Assembly (NCBI RefSeq): GCF_014648495.1
Contig: NZ_BMRF01000006.1
Coordinates: forward strand, 62,001 to 126,000
From: Actinomadura cremea
GTDB taxonomy: Bacteria > Actinomycetota > Actinomycetes > Streptosporangiales > Streptosporangiaceae
Length of the DNA: 64,000 nucleotides
Reading direction: 5' to 3'
The notes under the pieces were generated by a model, which did no database searches, had not been told where the DNA came from, and was given only the letters and a program-made list of their open reading frames with translations. This document shows positions 44,894-53,376 of this stretch, in pieces. The translations under genes and the position numbers were made by a program. Within the stretch, counting starts at the first letter, position 1, and every line of letters starts with the position of its first letter.

Positions 44894-46491
44894 AGGGGCC
44901 TCGCCAGGGGGTTGGGGACCGGGACGTACGCGGCGCCGCGGTCGGCCGTCCGGGACCAGCGGGTGCGCAGGTTCGCCTTCGCGGGCAGCGGCACCCCGGC
45001 GAGGAGCGCGCGGACCTGCGGGTGGTGGTCGTGGGCGGTGAAGTGGCGGCGGGCGGCGGGCCACAGTTCGAGGTCGGGGTGCAGGTCGGCGACGGCGGCG
45101 GCGATCTCGGTGAGGTGGTTGATCAGGAGGCAGTAGACGACGCGGTTCCAGCCCCGGTCGGGCGCGTAGGTGATGCTCTCGGCGACACGGGACGGGAGGG
45201 CGCCGAGGTCGCGGCGGCCCTGGACGAGCTTGGTCCCTTCGAGGTCGCGGAACGCGGTGTGGACCGGCATCCCGTCCGTGTTCACGCAGATCAGGACGTT
45301 CTGCAGGTGCGGTTCCAGGACGACGCCATGGTCCAGGTACGCGCGCAGGACGGGCGGCACGACGTGCGCGACGTAGGCGTCCCACCAGGCCAGTGCGCCG
45401 TCCGGGGTCGACAGGGCGGGTAGGTCGGACAGGAAGGTGCCGTAGGGGTCGGCCAGGGCGCCCGCGAGGAGCGGCGTGCCGGGAAGGTGTTTCACGCCCT
45501 GCCGCAGGATCACGCCCAGGCCCTCGTACAGGAGCCGGTCAGCGAGCGTGACGGTGCGGTAGGCGGGTTCGGACAGGAGGGTCACGCCCATGGACGCGAA
45601 TATCGGGCCCAGCAGGTCGTTCAACGCGACCGCACCCGACAGTTCGTACCACGCGTTCTTGCGCACGCAGTTGGTGATGCGCACGTCCAGGCTGAACTTG
45701 CAGAAGACGTCGGCGTCCGGGAGGTAAACGGTCCGGACGGACGACGTGGGGACGGCCTCCGCGTCGGACGGGCCCAGGTCCGCGACCAGACCGGTGCGCA
45801 GAGCGCGGTGCAAACGCTCGGAGAGCAGCGCGAGCTGCCACGGGTGGGCCGGGATGAGGCGGCGTCCCGGCCCAGGGGGAGGCCCGTGCTTCTCCAGCAT
45901 CGCGAACGCGTCCGGGTCGCCCTCTTCGGCGAGGAGTTCCTCGGGGACGGCGAGCCAGTGCGGGCGGAAGCGCGCGCGGGCCTCCGGCGCGTACTTGAGC
46001 CAGTCGTCGGGTGCGCCCTGCCGCGACTTGGGCGACGGGTGGAAGCGATGCCCGGCGACGAGCGACTGCTCGGACGCGATGTACCGGCCGTCGGCCGGGC
46101 CGACGGAGCCGTCCCGGGCCGCGATGATCGCGGCGAGGGCGCTGCGGCTGTCGCCGACCTGGGCGAGGAACTCGGGGTTGGCGCGGCCGGTCGCGAGTTC
46201 GAGCTCGCCCGCGACGAGGTCGGCGAGCCGGTGCCAGGACGCGGGCGTCCAGCCGTCGCCGCGCCGCTCCTCGTACGGCGGCTCGAGCCGGAAGGTCGGC
46301 CCGGCGGGCGGTCTGGCGAGGCCGGTGCGCAGCACGACGTCGGCCCGGGGAAGCCGCACGACCAGGTGCGCGCCGTCCGCCCGGACCTGCTGCTCGGGCG
46401 CGCAGACCTCCCGGATCAGGCAGTTCAGCAGCGCGGTCGAGGTGGCGTCGTCGGCCGTGAGGGCCGGGGTCGCGGATCCGGTCAGCGGCAC
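44890..46491 (-). CDS. IucA/IucC-family NIS synthetase (PvsD-like position)
   Basis: 533 residues from GTG 46491, overlapping the upstream synthetase by ten bases. The family signatures are the ATP-loop region HRFHPSPKSRQG, AHPWQLALL, a SSVRTVYL segment, KFSLDVRITNCVRKN and EPHLQNVLI with HTAFRDLEG. NIS synthetases adenylate citrate-type carboxylates and condense them with amines or alcohols. The ferric iron uptake reductase-like C-terminal segment (FhuF-like) ends near TAHDHHPQVRALL. Confidence 0.9.
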   Translation of the reverse strand: MPLTGSATPALTADDATSTALLNCLIREVCAPEQQVRADGAHLVVRLPRADVVLRTGLARPPAGPTFRLEPPYEERRGDGWTPASWHRLADLVAGELELATGRANPEFLAQVGDSRSALAAIIAARDGSVGPADGRYIASEQSLVAGHRFHPSPKSRQGAPDDWLKYAPEARARFRPHWLAVPEELLAEEGDPDAFAMLEKHGPPPGPGRRLIPAHPWQLALLSERLHRALRTGLVADLGPSDAEAVPTSSVRTVYLPDADVFCKFSLDVRITNCVRKNAWYELSGAVALNDLLGPIFASMGVTLLSEPAYRTVTLADRLLYEGLGVILRQGVKHLPGTPLLAGALADPYGTFLSDLPALSTPDGALAWWDAYVAHVVPPVLRAYLDHGVVLEPHLQNVLICVNTDGMPVHTAFRDLEGTKLVQGRRDLGALPSRVAESITYAPDRGWNRVVYCLLINHLTEIAAAVADLHPDLELWPAARRHFTAHDHHPQVRALLAGVPLPAKANLRTRWSRTADRGAAYVPVPNPLARPL

Positions 46492-48068
46492 GTGGTGTCC
46501 CGTAGATAGTTGGGCCCGGCCGGGCCGTAGTGCTTGTTGATGTCGGCGGCGCCGGTCCTGGCCTTGTCGACGAGGGTTCCGGCGGTGACCATGGCCTTGC
46601 CCGGCAGCGTCGCGGCGTCCAGGGTCCGGGAGCGCAGGAACGCGTCGCCCGGCCCGAGCGCCGCGGCGAGCCGGTCGCGGACGAGCGCGCGGCCCGTCCG
46701 CCAGGGCAGGAGCCCCCGTTCGGCGAGGCCGAGGGCGGGGGCCGCCGCGCACAGGTGCAGCGTGATGGTGACGAAGACGCGGGCCAGGGCGTCGGGGTCG
46801 TCGGTCGTCATGCGGCGGTCGATGAGGTCCCGGGGGTCGGCGTCAGGGTCCGGCGGGAGGCGTTCGCGGAGCCGCGCCGGGTCGATGAGCGCGCCGTCGT
46901 TGTCCTTGAGCAGGAGGCGGAGCGGGCCGCCGGCGGTGTCACCGTCCAGAACGAGCGCCACGTTCTGCTGGTGCGCTTCGAGGGCGATGCCGTAGCGGAA
47001 CAGGGTGACGTTCCAGGAGAACAGCGCGTCGAGATAGGAGGCGAACAGTGCCTCGACGTCCCAGCGTTCGATGACGTGACCACGTTCGGGCGTCTCGGCC
47101 AGTAACGCCGCGACGGGCACGACGTGCGCGCGCGCCGTCTCGGCCGGGAAGCGCCTTACGAGGTAGCCCAGCAGCGGGTTCTGCGCGTGCCCGTAGGTCT
47201 GCTCGTCGGCCAGCAGGACGGGCAGGGACGGCTCGCGGTCGAGGACGCGCCGCAGGATCCGTTCGACGAGCGCTCCGTCGGGCAGCGTGCCCGGCGTGAT
47301 CGTGCGCCGGTTGCGCAGCCCGAGCGTGCTCGTCGGCAGCGGCACCTTGACGTGCGCGAGCGGCGCCGCCACGACCGTCCGCATCGACAGCGTGGGGCCG
47401 ACCTGCAGGTACGGGTCCGGGGCGAGGACGGTGCCGGGCTGCTCGCGGACGCGGGCCGCGGCGAGCGGGTGGACGGGGAAGAGCGCGTCGCCGGACGGCA
47501 GCCCGACGTCGGACGGCGCGGGCCACCACGGCGGCGGGTCGCCCGCGCGGATCGCGTCGCGGACGGACGCCCAGCGCAGCGGGAACGCGGGGCCGAACTC
47601 GGGCGCGTACCGGCTCAGGTCGGCCGTGCTCAGCCCGGCACGGCCGAGGCTCGTGGGATGCACCGGGTGCTCGTTGTACGCGGCGAGGGTCTCGTAGAAC
47701 GTGCCGGGGCCGGTGCGCAGCTCGTCCGGGATCCGCGCCAGACGCCGGTACACGGCGGGACGCGCGTCGCTCTGCAGCTTGGCGGCGGCCAGGGCGTCGC
47801 GGCATTCGCGCTCGAACGCGGTGACGTCGTCCGTGGGATCGGCGAGGTGCCGTACGGCGCGGAAGACGTCGCCCAGTGCGAGGTTCTGCGACGGGTCCAC
47901 TTTGACGTTCGACAGAAACGCGGGGCGCGCTTCCACAAGCCGTATGGGACGACTTGGCAACTGCAGGGTCTCCTCCCGGACGAGCCCCTGCAGGCCCCCG
48001 TAGTTCTCGCGCAGCAGAGCGTCCAGGACGCGCGCGGCGAGCGGCCCTTCGAGATCGGCCTCGGTCAC
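46482..48068 (-). CDS. IucA/IucC-family NIS synthetase (PvsB-like position)
   Basis: 528 residues from GTG 48068, overlapping the ATP-grasp gene by four bases. The family features are EEHPVHPTS-like YNEHPVHPTSLGR, FPVHPLAAARV (in place of HPWQ), LSMRTVVAA, HVKVPLPTSTLGLRNRR, and EAHQQNVALVL with LLKDNDGALI. It should catalyse one of the two amide or ester bonds of a citrate-based siderophore; its partner is the next gene. The order and pairing match PvsB/PvsD. Confidence 0.9.
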   Translation of the reverse strand: MTEADLEGPLAARVLDALLRENYGGLQGLVREETLQLPSRPIRLVEARPAFLSNVKVDPSQNLALGDVFRAVRHLADPTDDVTAFERECRDALAAAKLQSDARPAVYRRLARIPDELRTGPGTFYETLAAYNEHPVHPTSLGRAGLSTADLSRYAPEFGPAFPLRWASVRDAIRAGDPPPWWPAPSDVGLPSGDALFPVHPLAAARVREQPGTVLAPDPYLQVGPTLSMRTVVAAPLAHVKVPLPTSTLGLRNRRTITPGTLPDGALVERILRRVLDREPSLPVLLADEQTYGHAQNPLLGYLVRRFPAETARAHVVPVAALLAETPERGHVIERWDVEALFASYLDALFSWNVTLFRYGIALEAHQQNVALVLDGDTAGGPLRLLLKDNDGALIDPARLRERLPPDPDADPRDLIDRRMTTDDPDALARVFVTITLHLCAAAPALGLAERGLLPWRTGRALVRDRLAAALGPGDAFLRSRTLDAATLPGKAMVTAGTLVDKARTGAADINKHYGPAGPNYLRDTTCR

Positions 48069-49225
48069 GCGATCGTCCACTCGTGGGCCGCGCGGAACCG
48101 GGCGAGGGCCGCCCGGACGTCGTCCGGTCCGGGGCCGATGGCGCGCACGGTGCCGAGGTAGTCCCGGTTCGTCCGGGTCAGTGCGACCTCGTCGCCGACG
48201 TCGCGCTGCGGCCGGTACGCGAGCCGCACACCGCCGTCGTCCAGCTCGACGGGGCCGGGCGCGGCGGTGAGCCGGCCCGCCCGGCCGGCGATGACCGGCT
48301 CGGCGACGGCGTGCCCGCGGGGGCGGGGGACCGCGGGGGGCAGCCGTGCGCCGAGGTGGACGCGCAGGATCTGCTCGTGCAGCGGGACGCCCAGCAGGTC
48401 GGCGAGCAGGAAGTCGCAGTGGTCGCCGATCAGCCGGTAGTTCACCTCGATGATCCGGGCGCGGCCCTCGTGGACGACGAACTCGGTGTGGCACGCGCCG
48501 AACCCGGCGCCGAGCGCCTCCAGCTGCTCGAGGACCTGCGGCGTCTCCGGGGGAGGAGGCGCCCATTCGAGACGTTCCTCGACGAAGTACGGCGGCGGGG
48601 ACACGTGCGTGCGGAACGACCCGAGCACCCGCAGCTCGTGCCCGTCCCCCAGGGTCTCGAGGGTGTGCAGCTCCCCGGGCAGGTACTCCTCGGCGACGAG
48701 CGGGTCCGCGCGCCGCGCCTCGATCTCCGCGACGCGGGCCCGCAGCTCCCGCGCGTCCCGCACCAGGAAGACGTCCTCGCTGGCCACGCCCTCGCGCGGC
48801 TTGAGGACGAGCGGGTACGGCGCGGCGGCCGGTACCGCGCGGGCGTCCGCCGAGAAGACCGGGTCGAGGTGCGCGAGATGGCGGCGTGCCAGGGCCTTGT
48901 TCTTCGCCCGCGCGGCGGCCCGCCAGTCCTTGCCGGGGAGCCCGAAGTACGCGGCGGCGAGCGCGGCCGGGGCCTGCAGGAAGTCGCTGTTGGAGAAGAC
49001 CGCGGCGGGCTCGCCGGGGCGGGCGGCGATCCGGTGCACGACGTCCCGGAAGTCGGAGACGTCGCATTCGACGACCGCGCCGACCGGCGGCGGGACGTCC
49101 GCGTGCGCCGCGGGGCGATCGGTGAGCACGACCACGTCGAGCCCCAGGCGCGCGGCGGCGGGCAGGAATCCGTGCGTCACCGAGTCGGTCGCCTTCCCGG
49201 CGACCAGGTAGAGGGAGGCGGCCAC
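48065..49225 (-). CDS. ATP-grasp ligase of a siderophore operon, PvsA-like
   Basis: 386 residues from GTG 49225, first gene of the operon. The ATP-grasp fold is visible: PYPLVLKPREGVASEDVFLV (ATP-binding lysine region), VAEEYLPGELHTLE, and the metal-binding ARIIEVNYRLIGDHCDFLL. In vibrioferrin synthesis PvsA is the ATP-grasp enzyme that joins an amino acid such as alanine to an acid partner. An iron box lies 17 bases upstream of the start, so the whole operon should be derepressed when iron is scarce. Confidence 0.87.
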   Translation of the reverse strand: MAASLYLVAGKATDSVTHGFLPAAARLGLDVVVLTDRPAAHADVPPPVGAVVECDVSDFRDVVHRIAARPGEPAAVFSNSDFLQAPAALAAAYFGLPGKDWRAAARAKNKALARRHLAHLDPVFSADARAVPAAAPYPLVLKPREGVASEDVFLVRDARELRARVAEIEARRADPLVAEEYLPGELHTLETLGDGHELRVLGSFRTHVSPPPYFVEERLEWAPPPPETPQVLEQLEALGAGFGACHTEFVVHEGRARIIEVNYRLIGDHCDFLLADLLGVPLHEQILRVHLGARLPPAVPRPRGHAVAEPVIAGRAGRLTAAPGPVELDDGGVRLAYRPQRDVGDEVALTRTNRDYLGTVRAIGPGPDDVRAALARFRAAHEWTIA

Positions 49226-49241
49226 GCGGGGCCCTTTCCAG

Positions 49242-49260
49242 TGAGGTAAGCCTTGCCTAA
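49242..49260 (-). promoter_or_regulatory. DtxR/IdeR-type iron box
   Basis: On the minus strand TTAGGCAAGGCTTACCTCA matches 15 of 19 positions of the DtxR/IdeR/DmdR palindrome consensus (TTAGGTTAGSCTAACCTAA). Located just upstream of the siderophore operon start and able to cover its promoter, it predicts repression by Fe-loaded regulator. Confidence 0.8.
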
Positions 49261-49358
49261 CTCCAGATCGCCAACCATAGTGGCCGCCCCGCACCGTCCG
49301 GGCAAGAACGATGACACCGCGTGTCTCCCGCCGTCCCCGGATCCGCGAAGATGGGGCC

Positions 49359-49967
49359 ATGGATCTCATCGAGCGGTGGGTCGCGCTGGCCGGGCCGCAC
49401 ACCCGGCACATCGGCGCGGAACTCGACGCCCGCTACGGCGAGCCCCATCGCCGCTACCACACGCGCGAGCACCTCACCGCCGTCCTCGACCTGGTCGACG
49501 AGCTCGCCGACCACGCCGCGTCGCCCGACGCCGTCCGCCTCGCCGCCTGGTTCCACGACGCCGTCTACGACCCCGAGCGCGCCGACAACGAGGAGCGCAG
49601 CGCCCGCCTCGCCGACCGCATGCTCGCCGACACCGACCTGGCCCCCGGCGACGTCGCGTCGGTCGTCCGGCTCGTCGAGCTGACCGCCGCGCACGCGCCC
49701 GAGCCCGGCGACCGCGACGGGCAGGTGCTGTGCGACGCCGACCTCGCGATCCTCGGCGCCGGACCCGACCGGTACGCCGCCTACGCCGCCGCCGTCCGCG
49801 AGGAGTACGCGTTCGTCCCCGAGGAGCTCTACCGGGCCGGACGCGCCCAGGTGCTCCACTCGCTGCTCGCGCTGCCGTCGCTGTTCAACACGCCACCGGC
49901 CCGCGCGCGCTTCGAGGAGACCGCCCGTCACAACATCCGGACGGAACTGGCCCTACTGAACACCTGA
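49359..49967 (+). CDS. HD-superfamily metal-dependent phosphohydrolase (COG4339-like)
   Basis: 202 residues from ATG 49359. The metal-site motifs are RYHTREHL (about 28-35) and AAWFHDAVYD (about 63-72), then a late CDADLAILG. This is the standard pattern of predicted HD hydrolases acting on nucleotides or phosphate esters. The substrate is unknown. It is divergent from the siderophore operon with the iron box between, so iron could also influence it. Its end overlaps the DUF4031 gene by 15 bases. Confidence 0.87.
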   Translation: MDLIERWVALAGPHTRHIGAELDARYGEPHRRYHTREHLTAVLDLVDELADHAASPDAVRLAAWFHDAVYDPERADNEERSARLADRMLADTDLAPGDVASVVRLVELTAAHAPEPGDRDGQVLCDADLAILGAGPDRYAAYAAAVREEYAFVPEELYRAGRAQVLHSLLALPSLFNTPPARARFEETARHNIRTELALLNT

Positions 49968-50264
49968 CCCCGACTCAACGGCGGCCGTGCGCGCGCGCAG
50001 CGCCTCCCGCACGACCTTCCGGCGACGCAGGCCCGCGCGAGTCAGACGCAACAGGAGTTCCTGGCAACCCACCGGTACCGCCCCCTGCGCGACCGCCGCC
50101 TGGTACAACTCGGACGGGACGTCGTAGTGGTCGCGGTCGAACGCGCGCGGCGGCATCCCGAGTTCCTCGGCGAACGCGTGCAACTCCGCGTAGGACACGT
50201 CGCTGACCATGTGCGACCACACCCGGCCGCGCGCGGGCCACAGCGGCGGATCGATGAGGATCAA
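49953..50264 (-). CDS. DUF4031 domain protein
   Basis: 103 residues from TTG 50264, which stands six bases after GGGAGG; the protein then starts LILIDPPLWPARGRVWSHMVSD, the hallmark of DUF4031. A helical middle (AELHAFAEELGMPPRAFDRDHYDVP) follows. Small cytosolic protein; the family function is unknown. It converges on the HD gene. Confidence 0.83.
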   Translation of the reverse strand: MILIDPPLWPARGRVWSHMVSDVSYAELHAFAEELGMPPRAFDRDHYDVPSELYQAAVAQGAVPVGCQELLLRLTRAGLRRRKVVREALRARTAAVESGSGVQ

Positions 50265-50340
50265 GAAGCCCTCCCGTGGGCGAGTGCGGTGATCCCGTAC
50301 TGTGCACGACAGTACGACGACATGCAAAGGGGCATGGAGA

Positions 50341-51744
50341 GTGAACGACTCGGTCGAGAACATCGACGTGGTCGGATACATCCGCGACGAGCGCGACCGG
50401 TTCGTCGCGGACCTGAAGGAATGGCTGGCGATCCCGTCCATCTCCGGCGACCCCGCCCACGCCGGCGACGTCCGGCGGTCCGCCGACTGGCTCGCCGCAC
50501 GACTGCGCGGCCAGGGCTGGCCGACCGTCGAGATCTGGGACACGCCCGGACTGCCCGCCGTCTACGCCGAGTGGCCCGCCGCCGACCCGGACGCCCCGTC
50601 CGTCGTCGTGTACGGGCACCACGACGTGCAGCCCGTCGAACCCCTCGAGGAATGGGCCACCGACCCGTTCGCGCCCGTGGAGGACGGCGACCGGCTGCTC
50701 GGGCGCGGCGCGTCCGACGACAAGGGCCAGGTCTACTTCCACACCCTCGGGCTCCGCGCCCTGCTCGCCGCGTCCGGCGCGCAGGCCCCGCCCGTCACCG
50801 TGAAGCTGCTGGTGGAGGGCGAGGAGGAGTCCGGCTCCCTGCACTTCGCCGACCTGCTCCGCGCGCACCGCGACCGCCTCGCCTGCGACGCGATCGTCAT
50901 CAGCGACACCACGATGTGGGCGGCGGACGTCCCGTCCATGTGCACCGGCATGCGCGGGCTCACCGAGGTCGAGGTGACGCTGCGCGGCCCCGCGACCGAC
51001 CTGCACTCCGGATCGTTCGGCGGCGCGGTCCCGAACCCGCTGCACGCGATGGCGACGCTGCTCGCCGGCCTGCACGACGACGCCGAGCGCGTCACCCTGC
51101 CCGGCTTCTACGACGACGTCGTCCCGCTCACCGACGAGGAGCGGGCCCTGTTCGCCAAGCTCCCGTTCGACGAGGACGCGTGGCTCCGCACCGCCGGGGA
51201 GAGCCGCGCCCCGCACGGCGAGCGCGGCTACACGACCCTCGAACGGATCTGGGCACGTCCCACCGCCGAGATCAACGGCATGTGGGGCGGGCACACCGGC
51301 GCCGGCGGCAAGACGATCGTGCCCCGCGACGCGCACGCCAAGATCTCGTTCCGGCTCGTCGCCGGCCAGGACCCGGTCAAGGTGCAGGAGTCCTTCCGCG
51401 CCTGGGTCGCCGAGCGCACCCCGGCGGGCGTCGAGGCCGAGGTGCGGATCCCGGGCGGCGGCGTCCGGCCGTGCTTCTCGCCGATCGACTCGCCCGGCGT
51501 CCTGGCCGCGCGCCGCGCCATGGAACGGGCCTTCGGCCGCGAGGTCCTGTTCACCCGCGAGGGCGGCAGCGGCCCCGAGGCCGACCTCGCCGACGTCCTG
51601 GACGCGCCGCTGATCTTCGTCGCGGTCGGGCTGGACGACGACCGCATCCACGCGCCGAACGAGAAGGCCGAGATCCCGCTGCTGCTCAAGGGCGCCGAGG
51701 CCGCCGCGCACCTGTGGGAAGAACTCGCCGGCGCCCTGCGCTGA
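50341..51744 (+). CDS. M20-family metallopeptidase (dipeptidase)
   Basis: 467 residues from GTG 50341 (GGAGA just upstream). The di-zinc motifs are complete: YGHHDVQP (first zinc His and Asp), GRGASDDKGQ (bridging Asp), LVEGEEESGS (general base Glu), and a late RIHAPNEK. A dimerisation/lid domain lies between about 195 and 330. These cytosolic enzymes cleave dipeptides or acyl-amino acids. Downstream nudC follows after 18 bases, so the two are likely co-transcribed. Confidence 0.93.
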   Translation: MNDSVENIDVVGYIRDERDRFVADLKEWLAIPSISGDPAHAGDVRRSADWLAARLRGQGWPTVEIWDTPGLPAVYAEWPAADPDAPSVVVYGHHDVQPVEPLEEWATDPFAPVEDGDRLLGRGASDDKGQVYFHTLGLRALLAASGAQAPPVTVKLLVEGEEESGSLHFADLLRAHRDRLACDAIVISDTTMWAADVPSMCTGMRGLTEVEVTLRGPATDLHSGSFGGAVPNPLHAMATLLAGLHDDAERVTLPGFYDDVVPLTDEERALFAKLPFDEDAWLRTAGESRAPHGERGYTTLERIWARPTAEINGMWGGHTGAGGKTIVPRDAHAKISFRLVAGQDPVKVQESFRAWVAERTPAGVEAEVRIPGGGVRPCFSPIDSPGVLAARRAMERAFGREVLFTREGGSGPEADLADVLDAPLIFVAVGLDDDRIHAPNEKAEIPLLLKGAEAAAHLWEELAGALR

Positions 51745-51762
51745 CCCTGGGGGGAGAGACAC

Positions 51763-52674
51763 ATGACGGTGACCGACGGTCCACTCGAATGGCTCGCGCT
51801 CTCGCGCGGCACGCTGGACCGGGCCGCGGAGCGGCGCGGCGACGACGCCTGGCTCGCGGCGGCGTGGGACGACCCGCGCACCCGCGTGCTGCCGATCCAC
51901 GAGGGCCGGGCCCCCGTCGTCCTCGACCCGGTGCCCGCGCTCGTCTTCGTCCCGCCCGCGCAGGCCCCGCCCGGCGACCGCCGCCTGCTCGGCGTGGACG
52001 AGGACGGCACCGCCTACTTCACGGTCGCCGGAGAGTTCGCCGTCGAGGGCGCCGAACGCGCCGGACTGCGCCGCGTCGGCGCCGTCCTCGGCGACCGCGA
52101 CTCCGGGCTGCTCACCCACGCCGTCGCGCTGGAGCACTGGCACGCCACCCACCGGTTCTGCCCCCGCTGCGGCGCCGAGACGCGGGTGGCGCAGGCCGGG
52201 CACGTCCGGGTCTGCCCCGATGACGGCTCGCAGCAGTTCCCGCGCGTCGACCCGGCGGTGATCATGCTGGTCACCGACCCGGACGACCGCGTCCTGCTCG
52301 CCCGCGGCCCCCAGTGGCCCGCCGACCGCCGCTCGATCCTCGCCGGGTTCGTCGAACCCGGCGAGTCCCTCGAGCAGGCCGTCGCGCGCGAGGTCCACGA
52401 GGAGGTCGGCCTGCGCGTCCGGGACGTCCGCTACCTGGGCAGCCAGCCGTGGCCGCTGCCGCAGAGCCTCATGCTCGGGTTCACCGCCGTCACCGACGAG
52501 ACCGCGCTGCGCCCCGACCCGGAGGAGATCCTGGACGCCGGCTGGTACACCCGCGAGGAACTGCGGGCCGCGCTCGACACGGGCGAGCTCGTCGCCCCCG
52601 GCACCCTGTCCATCGCCGCCCAGCTGATCATGCGCTGGTACGGCGGCGAACTCCCCAAGATGCCCCCGTTCTGA
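51763..52674 (+). CDS. nudC: NAD(+) diphosphatase / Nudix NADH pyrophosphatase
   Basis: 303 residues. A zinc ribbon CPRCGAETRVA...C (about 132-150) precedes the Nudix box from GFVEPGESLEQA to REVHEEVGL (about 192-214). The NudC-specific SQPWPLPQSLMLGF follows. NudC hydrolyses NAD(H) and removes NAD caps from RNA. Synteny with mycoredoxin and uvrD2 is as in M. tuberculosis Rv3198-3199. Confidence 0.93.
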   Translation: MTVTDGPLEWLALSRGTLDRAAERRGDDAWLAAAWDDPRTRVLPIHEGRAPVVLDPVPALVFVPPAQAPPGDRRLLGVDEDGTAYFTVAGEFAVEGAERAGLRRVGAVLGDRDSGLLTHAVALEHWHATHRFCPRCGAETRVAQAGHVRVCPDDGSQQFPRVDPAVIMLVTDPDDRVLLARGPQWPADRRSILAGFVEPGESLEQAVAREVHEEVGLRVRDVRYLGSQPWPLPQSLMLGFTAVTDETALRPDPEEILDAGWYTREELRAALDTGELVAPGTLSIAAQLIMRWYGGELPKMPPF

Positions 52675-52883
52675 CGGCCCGTCGGCCCGCCGGCCCGCCG
52701 CCGGAGCCGGGCCCGAGCCCGGCTCCTCCCCGGCGGGTCCGGTACGGCGCCGGTCGCGTCCCACGGCCGGCGCCCCCGGTCCGGGCTGAGCGGGACGCGG
52801 GCGGCGGCCGGAGTCCGCTCGGGTTGGAGCGAGTCCGCCCGTGTGCGATCCCGCCGGGCCGGCGCGGGCGCCGGGCGGAGACG

Positions 52884-52919
52884 CCGACGGCCCGCCGTGC
52901 GGGCACGGCGGGCCGTCGG
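52884..52919. terminator. Bidirectional hairpin between nudC and mrx1
   Basis: A perfect 16-base stem (CCGACGGCCCGCCGTG with its complement) around CGGG lies between convergent genes. Confidence 0.8.
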
Positions 52920-52930
52920 GTGCGGTGAGG

Positions 52931-53221
52931 TCAGGCCCCGGCGGCGAGTTCCGCCAGGTGGCGCTTGACTTCCTTCGCGCTGGGGTTCGTCAGGACGATC
53001 TCGGAGCCGATCATGACGGTCGGCACGGTCTGATTCCCGCCGTTGACGCTCATCACGAACTCGGCGGCCTTCGGGTCGCGCTCGATGTCGATCTCGACCA
53101 TCTCGATCCCGTCCCGGGCGAGCTGGCTCTTGAGGCGCCGGCAGAAGCCGCACCAGGTCGTCGTGTACATGGTGAGCTGCCCGGCGGGCACCTCGGCCCG
53201 GTCGGCGGTGGGCGTCGCCAT
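52931..53221 (-). CDS. mrx1: Mycoredoxin (Mrx1, glutaredoxin-like)
   Basis: 96 residues. Glutaredoxin fold with active site TTWCGFCRRLK near residue 23, cis-Pro TVPTVMIG and GGNQ. Mycoredoxins reduce mycothiol mixed disulfides (S-mycothiolated proteins) in the cytosol using the N-terminal Cys. M. tuberculosis Mrx1 has CGYC; CGFC here is a conservative change. Convergent with nudC and divergent from uvrD2. Confidence 0.9.
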   Translation of the reverse strand: MATPTADRAEVPAGQLTMYTTTWCGFCRRLKSQLARDGIEMVEIDIERDPKAAEFVMSVNGGNQTVPTVMIGSEIVLTNPSAKEVKRHLAELAAGA

Positions 53222-53376
53222 CGGTGCGTCGTCCTCCCTCGTCGTTCGTGCGGTGGGCGCGAGATCGCGCGTACGGAAGAACACTAGATGCCCGATTCGC
53301 ATTCCGTCCGGTCATCGGTCGTCCACAATTCGCGGAGCGTGCCGATCCGGTCGGTGACTGCTGCGACCATGGGGGG

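Noticed and set aside
49975-52764. Minus-strand frame of 929 codons opposite the M20 and nudC genes
   Set aside because: Shadow frame with repetitive Arg/Gly/Asp content and no domains.
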